In this document: piece after piece, positions 55,224 through 61,568 of the stretch | Layout of the letters: every line of letters begins with the position of its first letter | How positions within the stretch are numbered: position 1 is the first letter of the stretch | Source of the DNA: DATKMP01 sp963790045 | GTDB taxonomy: Bacteria; Bacteroidota; Ignavibacteria; UBA10030 | Assembly: GCA_963790045.1 (NCBI GenBank) | Contig: CAWBMS010000008.1 | Location: forward strand, 310,001-374,000 | Direction of reading: 5' to 3' | DNA: 64,000 nucleotides | Notes under the pieces: model-generated | What the model saw: only the letters and a program-made list of their open reading frames with translations | The model's database searches: none | What the model was told of the DNA's origin: nothing | Program-made: the position numbers and the translations under genes

Positions 55224-55481
55224 TTATGGTGTCACATCTTTTAATAGTGAATCGACTACTTGTTCCAACACATCACGGCGATTATAAAAGCCGTTGTCCA
55301 TTCGTTGTTTTACTTCGTCCAATCGCTTTGTTTGATCGGCAAGGTACTTAGAGCGCGCTTCTTCGGAAACATCAGCACGATCAGTCTGTTTAACATCGGA
55401 TGCCTTTTTCTCATCCTTTATTTTTTTGGATTTTGATTGCGGAACAATGGCTCCACCGCCGGATATTTCTTGAATACTCAT
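55224..55481 (-). CDS. flgM: FlgM-like anti-sigma-28 factor candidate
   Basis: An 85-residue polar, Lys/Asp-rich protein starting MSIQEISGGG (ATG 55481, GAGGTGG just upstream). After a disordered first half (SKSKKIKDEKKASDVKQTDR) comes DRADVSEEARSKY, then RLDEVKQRMDNGFYNRRDVL and EQVVDSLLKD. This matches the FlgM pattern DxVxIS-x-A ... RVxxIKxxIxxGxYxVxxxxVAxxLL. FlgM binds FliA and is exported once the hook is complete. Its place in the late operon fits. Divergence makes the call probable, not certain. Confidence 0.68.
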   Translation of the reverse strand: MSIQEISGGGAIVPQSKSKKIKDEKKASDVKQTDRADVSEEARSKYLADQTKRLDEVKQRMDNGFYNRRDVLEQVVDSLLKDVTP

Positions 55482-55490
55482 AACCACCTC

Positions 55491-55877
55491 TTATCGGACA
55501 TATCGTTCCAAATTATGCAGACGATGCAGCACTGCAAGGCGTTCAACAACTTCATGTTTGCGTTGCCGTACGGCGATCATTAATTGTTCATCGGCATGAA
55601 AAAGTTCGATGGCCAATGGCATCATCAACTGCTTCCATTGATCGGATATGCGTTGTTCATTTTTCCATTGTACAAATTTATCTCGCATTGCCTGGGCAAT
55701 ATTTAATAATTGCAGCCGATCACTTAAAGCAACATCCATTACCTCAATATCGACTTCGCTTACATTAGCCAATAATTGTCGAGTCATCGTAATCAGTGAC
55801 TGCATTACTGCTTGAAATTGTTTCAATGATTCTTGACATTGAACAGGAATTTCTATCTGTGTATTTTTTGAATTCAT
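55491..55877 (-). CDS. FliT-like export chaperone candidate
   Basis: A 128-residue all-helical protein (QCQESLKQFQAVMQSLITMT, RQLLANVSEVDIEVMDVALS, DRLQLLNIAQAMRDKFVQWK) ending in a basic helix. It lies two genes after fliD, beside flaG, where fliT (chaperone of FliD) commonly occurs, and its size fits. Sequence evidence beyond helicity is weak. An alternative is an unrelated small flagellar accessory protein. Confidence 0.5.
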   Translation of the reverse strand: MNSKNTQIEIPVQCQESLKQFQAVMQSLITMTRQLLANVSEVDIEVMDVALSDRLQLLNIAQAMRDKFVQWKNEQRISDQWKQLMMPLAIELFHADEQLMIAVRQRKHEVVERLAVLHRLHNLERYVR

Positions 55878-55886
55878 ACCATCATC

Positions 55887-56231
55887 TCATACAGCTTGAT
55901 CTACTCTGACTCCCAATAACTTTTTAATATTTTCAGAAACACGTAATATTTCTTCCGGCGGAATTTGCCGAATAATTTCGTTCGTCGCTGTATCGATCAC
56001 TTTAATGACGACATGTTTGGTGTCATTATCCACTGAAAACGAAATTTGCGTATCCATATCTTGCATAGACTTATTGAGATCATGGACTAAATCTTCAATT
56101 TGTTTCTGGCTGGAATTTGTTGTTGCATTTTTATTCGGTCCCGGATTGGTTTGCCGTGTTTCGTGCGAATCATTTTCCATTACCGATACTGTCGGCGTCG
56201 TTGTTGTCACTGATAATATTTCTGTTGCCAT
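55887..56231 (-). CDS. flaG: FlaG-family flagellar protein
   Basis: A 114-residue protein with a disordered, Asn/Thr-rich N-terminus and the C-terminal FlaG domain: IEDLVHDLNKSMQDMDTQIS, FSVDNDTKHVVIKVIDTATN, EIIRQIPPEEILRVSENIKK. The VxDxxTxExIRQIPPEE motif is diagnostic. FlaG proteins influence filament length. It lies directly downstream of fliD, as is common. Confidence 0.92.
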   Translation of the reverse strand: MATEILSVTTTTPTVSVMENDSHETRQTNPGPNKNATTNSSQKQIEDLVHDLNKSMQDMDTQISFSVDNDTKHVVIKVIDTATNEIIRQIPPEEILRVSENIKKLLGVRVDQAV

Positions 56232-56256
56232 GTTCTCACCTTTTCATCAAAACAAT

Positions 56257-57748
56257 TTATATGGTTGTTGACACACTACTCATAATAGTATTCACCATTG
56301 CTGACTGTTCTTGCATTTGCGCGAGCGTTCCCTCAAGTTGTGCGTATTGTGCTTGATATTGTTCTACTTGTTGAGCAATACGATCATTCGCATCGCTAAT
56401 TTGTGTTTTGATGGTATTTAACTGATCAGTGACAATATTTTCGGTGGAATCAATCTGTCCACCAACCTCAGTAAATCCATACAATAAATTTTTCATCTGC
56501 ATTGCAAGACCATTGGTACTGGATGAACCAGCATATCCAAAAAGAGCAGCTATAGATTCTGGATTATTTTCCAATAGATTGCTAAAGGTCGTAGTATCGC
56601 TGATACTGAGCGTTCCATCTTGTGAGAGTGTAATACCAATTTTTGATAAATTATTCGCATTTGTTCCCGCTGCATCAACATTTTGAAACAAGAGCGATTG
56701 TAAATTCACTCGTAAATTTAAAATTGACATATCACTTGAAAAAGTATTTGCCGTTCCATCAGAATTCACAGAGGTTTGTTCTACGACATTTCCATACAAG
56801 TTATTAAAATCAGTAATAAAGGTATTGACAACTGATTGAAGATTTGTTGTGTTGAGTCCCACCGTAAGAGTTGTTGTTTGTGAATCAGAAGGACCCGGCA
56901 CTCCCGTTAGCTTTAACGTTACTCCTTCAAGTGCATCACTGATCGTATTGGTACTGCGGGTCATTTCAGCTCCATCCAACGTAAAATCTGCATCTAAATT
57001 TGAAGCGGCTCCATAAACATACCCGCCACTGGTACCGCTCGTCGCAGTTCTGCTGGAAACGATTGAATCACTTAAACCAATATTATCAAGCAATGTTCCG
57101 CCGGAGGCGTCTGCTAAGGATATGGCATTATCCGATCCCGTATTTTTACTGGTAATTTTAAGACGAGCTGTTCCCGCTGAAGCTGAGATAACTGAAGACG
57201 TCATATCTGAATTCAGAGCAGACGAATTGTTGATAGCATCGCTTATTTTTTGTAGGACTGTGGAATTGGTATCCCCTGCATTCAAAGTAACATTAACAGT
57301 ACTGACAACATTTCCACCTACTGATACTTGTATTTGCCGCGTTGCAGAGCCAGCCGTTCGTTCATCGCTTGTCATCTCTGCATTGGCAATGGTTGTATCG
57401 GAAGAAGAAGATTGTCCGGACATAATGGTATCTGCTGACGCAACACGTGTTACTACTAACGTATGAGTACCGAGAGCAATGGACGAAGATGCTGTTGCTG
57501 TCGCAACGCCTGAATTAGAAGTATTCACTTGGTACACTTGAGAACTGGAAGAAGTGCCACTCGTTGCCGATTGCAGATCATTATAAAATGTTTGCATCTT
57601 CGTTTTCAAAGTTGAAAGCGCAGTAAACCGCGTATTTAATGCCGTTTGCTTATTCGTCAACGGTGTTACATACTGTGTCTGCAATTGCGTCTGGTACTGC
57701 TGGTACCATCGTAGAGATTTGAGAAGAAATTGAAGATGTAGTGGACAT
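56257..57748 (-). CDS. fliD: Flagellar filament cap protein FliD (HAP2), one frameshift near the start
   Basis: FliD caps the filament tip. MSTTSSISSQISTMV starts at ATG 57748; one extra C near 57699-57706, between two GTACCAG copies, shifts the frame. After it come QQYQTQLQTQYVTPLTNKQT, ALNTRFTALSTLKTKMQTFY (FliD N-domain), ASNLDADFTLDGAEMTRSTN, TISDALEGVTLKLTGV and the C-terminal ISDANDRIAQQVEQYQAQYA, QLEGTLAQMQEQSAMVNTIM, all typical. Repaired length is ~496 residues. Without the correction the N-terminus would be read as non-FliD sequence. Confidence 0.94.
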
Positions 57749-57767
57749 AGGTTCATCCTTTGCAATA

Positions 57768-58196
57768 TTATGTTTGGTCAAGTTGAAAAGCTTTGACCCA
57801 TGTTGTTCGCAACTCTTCCAACACCCGTATGGCTTCTTTCATATTGCCATTTCGAATACAATTTTTTGTGTATTGATATAGTCGATATAACCCGACAGAA
57901 ATATCTTGATAATCAAAATTCAAACCGACCACCAACTCGGTAATAGCATTTTGCGCCAGCGATGCATTATTTTTTTTACAGCCGAGAATTGCGGTATCGT
58001 ATAATTTTTTTATTACTTCCACCGGCGAAAGATTTAAAAACTGTTCACGGTGATACATGTGTGCTGCTGCATTAAACTGTTTTGATAAACCGGCAGAAAG
58101 TGGAACCGGCACATCATGTAACATATCTTCTAAGATTGCTGCTGCCTGTTGCATAAGTTCCTCACGTATCCATTTAACGATATTTTCAATTTTCAA
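57768..58196 (-). CDS. fliS: Flagellin chaperone FliS
   Basis: FliS binds the flagellin C-terminus before export. The 142-residue product contains MYHREQFLNLSPVEVIKKLY, DTAILGCKKNNASLAQNAIT and ELVVGLNFDYQDISVGLYRL, YQYTKNCIRNGNMKEAIRVL, EELRTTWVKAF. YxxxxxxxxSPxExIxxLYDxAI, VxxLxxxLDxxxGxxxxxLxxLYxY and LxxLRxxW are the FliS signature. The N-terminal ~48 residues are longer than usual, so an internal start is possible. It follows fliC after a strong terminator hairpin. Confidence 0.92.
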   Translation of the reverse strand: MKIENIVKWIREELMQQAAAILEDMLHDVPVPLSAGLSKQFNAAAHMYHREQFLNLSPVEVIKKLYDTAILGCKKNNASLAQNAITELVVGLNFDYQDISVGLYRLYQYTKNCIRNGNMKEAIRVLEELRTTWVKAFQLDQT

Positions 58197-58202
58197 ATGG
58201 CG

Positions 58203-58234
58203 AAAAGGGCTTCGGTTCTTTACCGAAGCCCTTT
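58203..58234 (-). terminator. Intrinsic terminator after fliC
   Basis: AAAGGGCTTCGGT and ACCGAAGCCCTTT pair perfectly (13 bp) around a 5-base loop; on the minus strand the stem ends in a short T tract. It lies 18 bases after the fliC stop and just before fliS. It probably terminates most fliC transcripts, with read-through supplying fliS and fliD at lower levels. The stem is symmetric and could also act on the plus strand. Confidence 0.85.
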
Positions 58235-58251
58235 ATATCATTCGCCCATGA

Positions 58252-59079
58252 TTACTTGAATAACGACAAGAAGACTTGTGGGGACTGATTGGCTTGAGCC
58301 AATTCTGCCGTCGCCGTCTGCTGCAGGATTTGATCCTTGGTAGATGCGATCTGTTCGCTCGCAACATCTGCATCCATAATTCTGCTTTCTGCTGCCTGCG
58401 TATTGGTGATTGCTGTGTTCAGGTTGGCAACTTTTGTCGTTAACCTGTTCAATTGTGCACCAATATTACCGATAGCTGCATTGATTGCCGTTAAAGCCGT
58501 ATCAACAGTCAAAGTGCCAATGTTCGCCGAAGTTACAGAACCGGCTGAAACAGTAAGCAATGAAGATGCACCAGAAGCTGTATTGAATGCTATCGTCATT
58601 GTTTGACTGCTGGATTCACCGACCTGGAAATCTTGCGAATAAGAACTGGAACCGTCAGAACTTAACAACTTGGTTCCGTTGAACTGTGTCTGAGAATTGA
58701 TGTCATCGATTTCCGACATCAATTGATTCACTTCACCAGCAATAGCATTTTTTTCGTCGGTACCAAAAGCGCCGTTGTTTGCACGAGTTTGATCTTGTTT
58801 AATTTGTGTCAAAATATCGGCTATCGTTTGATAACCGCCTTCTGCCACACCAAGTGGCACCTGTGCATCGCCGACGTTATCCACCGCGGCTTGCAACGAC
58901 TTGATAGTTCCATCCATTTTTTTGGATATCACATATCCAGATGCATCATCTGCTGCAGAATTGATTCTTTTGCCTGTGGAAAGGCGAAGTTGGTGAACAC
59001 TCAAATCTTGGTTTATGTTGTTTAATGCATTAAGTGCATTATACGCCGCGATATTGGTGTTTATTCTTGAGCCTGCCAT
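58252..59079 (-). CDS. fliC: Flagellin FliC
   Basis: Flagellin is the filament subunit. The intact 275-residue product starts MAGSRINTNIAAYNALNALN, then INQDLSVHQLRLSTGKRINS and AADDASGYVISKKMDG (N-terminal D0/D1), and ends DADVASEQIASTKDQILQQT, ATAELAQANQSPQVFLSLFK. The variable middle is short (~60 residues), so the filament surface domain is small. The ATG at 59079 follows GGAGG by five bases; an in-frame ATG four codons earlier overlaps that ribosome-binding site and is not the start. A sigma-28 promoter lies 85 bases upstream. It is the only flagellin in the window. Confidence 0.97.
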   Translation of the reverse strand: MAGSRINTNIAAYNALNALNNINQDLSVHQLRLSTGKRINSAADDASGYVISKKMDGTIKSLQAAVDNVGDAQVPLGVAEGGYQTIADILTQIKQDQTRANNGAFGTDEKNAIAGEVNQLMSEIDDINSQTQFNGTKLLSSDGSSSYSQDFQVGESSSQTMTIAFNTASGASSLLTVSAGSVTSANIGTLTVDTALTAINAAIGNIGAQLNRLTTKVANLNTAITNTQAAESRIMDADVASEQIASTKDQILQQTATAELAQANQSPQVFLSLFK

Positions 59080-59163
59080 AACTACCTCCATGTAGATTAT
59101 TGTTACTGTTTTGGGCTTCCATGCCCGTTTATTATTGAGCTCGTTTTTTTGCTTCTACCTATA

Positions 59164-59190
59164 TTATCGGCAGGTTGTGGAAAATCTTTA
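59164..59190 (-). promoter_or_regulatory. Sigma-28 (FliA) promoter of fliC
   Basis: Minus-strand TAAA, a 15-base spacer and GCCGATAA match the FliA consensus (TAAA-N15-GCCGATAA) exactly. The -10 end is 85 bases upstream of the fliC start, giving a ~78-base leader that ends in ACATGGAGGTAGTTATG. The same promoter elements and the same leader end occur before the secreted protein at 61569. Confidence 0.93.
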
Positions 59191-59218
59191 ACGACTTGAA
59201 AAGGTTTTATGTTTTCTT

Positions 59219-60772
59219 TCAAACCTTGGATAACTGATCCAACCTTGCCGTGAGAACTTTTATTTTTGGTAAGACCTGTTCTGGAATCTGTTCCGGTACA
59301 GACCTGATCATCCATTCTAAATATGATAGCGTGGTGACAATATTACCTTCTTGTAACGAACCTTCAATGGCCGATTTAAATAAAAGATAGGAACGCCTGT
59401 TGAATGCTTCTGCCCGCAATAAGGTCGCAGTAACACGTGCATGGTCTTTTGCTATTAATGCCCATTCAATTTCTTTGGAATATGCCCGAAGATCCTGAAC
59501 GTGTTCTGATTGGCACCGTTGTAAAAGATCGAAGGCTTGCTGTGGATGTTGTTGCTGCCGTAATTGTTCCGCCAATAATAATGTTAGCTCCAAATGGGAT
59601 GGATATTTTTTTAAAATCGCTTTGAGTGATTCTATCCACCGTGTATGCGGATCAGCTTTTGAAAGAATGCGAATAAGTTGCGATATAATTATTTCAGGTT
59701 CTGGAACAATATCGAGGGCGATAAAAAATGTTTCCGCGGCTTTATCATACCGCTGCAATCCTTCATAACAAATTCCTTGCTGAAACAAAATCTTCCACTG
59801 TTCAATATTTATATCAAATGCCGGAACGACGCCGTGTGCCCATTGAGGTTTCCGTCGCATCAATTCAGTGAGAACGGATAGTGCATCGGAGAATTTTTTG
59901 TCGCCGATATATGCTACTGCAAGAAACCATCTTGCCATTTTTTGATTTGATGCATTTTTAAGCGATTGCTGTGCATGATCAAGCACTCGTTCGAACTCTC
60001 CCTTCTGTATATCTATCTCTGATAAAAGATTGAATGCGGAAGCACATATACTTGAAGAAAGGTTTTCGGTTCCAAGCGCTTGCTGCAACTCTCCGTATGC
60101 ATCATCGTACTCGCCAAGAATCGAAAGCGTATTACCATACTGAAACCGCGCATAAGCATTATTCGGTTCATCTTCTAATTGCTTTTTTAGCATTTCCCGA
60201 TTTCGTTTTGCTTTTTCTTTGACCGTATCGAAGCCTTGTCCATATCCAAGATGTTCAATCACAATATCAGTTAGATAAATGGCCCATTCCATGCGTTCCA
60301 ACGAAGGTGTAATTTGTTCATGCACGCGACCTTCGAATCGGACAGACGGATGAGAACGGAAAATCCGCGGATACGCATTGCGCTGCACCACGGCTCCTTC
60401 ACGTAAATTAGTGCTTCCTTCTATCCACACATTGTATGCTTTAACGTTGTTATGAGAAAGGAGATGGCGAAGTTTTTTCCCTTGCCCGGATTTTAACCGT
60501 TCGTCGGCATCAAGATATAATATCCATTCACCGGTTGCGTGAGATAACGCCTCATTGCGTGCAGCAGAAAAATCGCCAGTCCATGGAAATAAAAACTGTT
60601 TGGCACCAAACGCCTTTGCAATTTCTAATGTCTTATCTGTTGAACCAGTATCCACCAGAATAATTTCATCAACAACTCCCTGCACACTTTTTAAACATCC
60701 TTCTAAAAATTTCTCCTCATTCTTTACAATCATGCAAAGAGAAAGATGATTTCGGTTGTGAACAGCGTTCAT
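59219..60772 (-). CDS. Glycosyltransferase family 2 protein with C-terminal TPR repeats
   Basis: Intact, 517 residues. The GT2 domain at the N-terminus (LSLCMIVKNEEKFLEGCLKS, VDEIILVDTGSTDKTLEIAK, GDFSAARNEALSHATGEWIL, YLDADERLK) has the DTGSTD and DADE (DxD-like) nucleotide-sugar/metal motifs. TPR units follow from about residue 210 (AYARFQYGNTLSILGEYDDA, WKILFQQGICYEGLQRYDKA). This SunS/TPR-GT arrangement next to fliC suggests flagellin or surface-protein glycosylation; that is inference from position. No signal peptide or membrane helix is seen. Confidence 0.88.
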   Translation of the reverse strand: MNAVHNRNHLSLCMIVKNEEKFLEGCLKSVQGVVDEIILVDTGSTDKTLEIAKAFGAKQFLFPWTGDFSAARNEALSHATGEWILYLDADERLKSGQGKKLRHLLSHNNVKAYNVWIEGSTNLREGAVVQRNAYPRIFRSHPSVRFEGRVHEQITPSLERMEWAIYLTDIVIEHLGYGQGFDTVKEKAKRNREMLKKQLEDEPNNAYARFQYGNTLSILGEYDDAYGELQQALGTENLSSSICASAFNLLSEIDIQKGEFERVLDHAQQSLKNASNQKMARWFLAVAYIGDKKFSDALSVLTELMRRKPQWAHGVVPAFDINIEQWKILFQQGICYEGLQRYDKAAETFFIALDIVPEPEIIISQLIRILSKADPHTRWIESLKAILKKYPSHLELTLLLAEQLRQQQHPQQAFDLLQRCQSEHVQDLRAYSKEIEWALIAKDHARVTATLLRAEAFNRRSYLLFKSAIEGSLQEGNIVTTLSYLEWMIRSVPEQIPEQVLPKIKVLTARLDQLSKV

Positions 60773-61229
60773 AGTGCCTCGAACAAAATCGAGATTGCCA
60801 TTTCAGTTAGCGATTTCATAAAATTCGATTGGCCCTAATTTGTGTCAATGGTGATTTTTTCATCCCGAGTAAGGACAGATTTTTACCATGCTTTCACTCA
60901 TACTATAACTGAAACAGCAAACGTCAAGACGATGGTAATAAAAGTGAAGCCACTTTCCAATTTATAGTATAAAAAATTTTTATTCATTACTCATCTGATA
61001 CTGAACCAATTTCTCTTGTAACTCTTTTAAAAGAGAATACTTCTACGATATTGACACGTGAATACTGTCAAACCGTGTGCCTATAAAAAACAAGTGTTTT
61101 AAAAATTATTTGTATGGTGGCAAAAACTCTGATGGCGAATATCGAACAGATGAAGGATACTGGAACTAATCCTGCTGGATTGACTCTATGATGTGAGAGT
61201 TTAGTTGTAAGCAACACAAAAAATTATAT

Positions 61230-61256
61230 TAAAGTTTTGACTGTACCTTCCGATAA
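61230..61256 (+). promoter_or_regulatory. Upstream sigma-28 (FliA) promoter of the secreted protein
   Basis: TAAA (61230-61233), 15-base spacer and TCCGATAA (61249-61256), one mismatch from the FliA consensus. It lies about 310 bases upstream of the start codon and is followed at once by hairpin unit A. It appears to be a duplicated copy of the promoter at 61413. Confidence 0.82.
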
Positions 61257-61264
61257 TATCTTTC

Positions 61265-61307
61265 AGAGAAGTCGTGCAACTTCATAAACGCTCAGTAGAT
61301 TGCTCTA
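61265..61307 (+). repeat. Leader hairpin unit A
   Basis: A 43-base unit beginning AGAGAAGTCGTGCAACTTC and ending GATTGCTCTA. It contains two small inverted repeats (GAAGT...ACTTC and a degenerate GAGCAA...TTGCTC). It begins nine bases after the upstream sigma-28 -10 element. Units B and C further down share the pattern. Confidence 0.65.
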
Positions 61308-61412
61308 TTATTATATTTCATAGAGTCTTTCCTCTTCAATCTCTATTTTCAATGAAGGTTTGAAAATACAATTGTAACAACTACCGAGAATATACCTTTG
61401 CACAAATAATAC

Positions 61413-61439
61413 TAAAGTTTTTTCCATACCTGCCGATAA
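61413..61439 (+). promoter_or_regulatory. Proximal sigma-28 (FliA) promoter of the secreted protein
   Basis: TAAA (61413-61416), exactly 15 bases, then GCCGATAA (61432-61439): a perfect FliA consensus. It lies 130 bases upstream of the start codon and is followed by hairpin units B and C within the leader. Confidence 0.92.
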
Positions 61440-61447
61440 CTTCTATT

Positions 61448-61490
61448 AGAGAAGCCGCGTAGTTTCCTAAAAGGGCAATGGATCGCTCTA
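61448..61490 (+). repeat. Leader hairpin unit B
   Basis: A 43-base unit (AGAGAAGCCGCGTAGTTTC ... GGGCAATGGATCGCTCTA) aligned without gaps to unit A from end to end. Its second half forms a GAGCRAT/ATYGCTC-type stem. It lies at the predicted transcription start of the proximal sigma-28 promoter. Confidence 0.65.
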
Positions 61491-61538
61491 AGGGGGACGT
61501 CGCGTAACTTCATATAAAAAGAGCAATGGATTGCTCTA
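61491..61538 (+). repeat. Leader hairpin unit C
   Basis: A 48-base unit related to A and B (GACGTCGCGTAACTTCATA ... AGAGCAATGGATTGCTCTA) with the cleanest stem: AGAGCAA pairing with TTGCTCT around a 4-base loop. It ends 19 bases before the leader end ACATGGAGGTAGTTATG. Three such units suggest a structured 5' leader. Confidence 0.65.
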
Positions 61539-61568
61539 ATTTTTTCATAAACCAACATGGAGGTAGTT

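Larger units (their letters stand above)
60773..61568. other. 796-base divergent intergenic regulatory region
   Basis: AT-rich spacer between the glycosyltransferase (minus) and the secreted protein (plus). The right half holds two sigma-28 promoters and three imperfect 43-48-base hairpin units. The left ~450 bases hold no supportable gene; it contains an inverted repeat TTGACA...TGTCAA near 61049-61070 and no convincing promoter for the glycosyltransferase. Confidence 0.75.

Noticed and set aside
55491..55498. Minus-strand TCCGATAA upstream of the FlgM-like gene, resembling a sigma-28 -10 element
   Set aside because: It encodes the last codons of the FliT-like protein, has no TAAA at the right distance, and would start transcription inside the ribosome-binding site.
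626..57748. Programmed ribosomal frameshifting as explanation for the many split genes
   Set aside because: The breaks occur in about twenty unrelated genes, go in both directions and lack common slippery heptamers or downstream structures.
59103..59315. 70-residue open frame on the minus strand over the fliC promoter
   Set aside because: It overlaps the end of the glycosyltransferase gene and the sigma-28 promoter and shows no recognisable protein.
61265..61538. Short CRISPR-like array of three repeats
   Set aside because: Units are imperfect and largely adjacent, with no spacers of constant length; they lie in the leader of a gene behind sigma-28 promoters and no cas genes are present.
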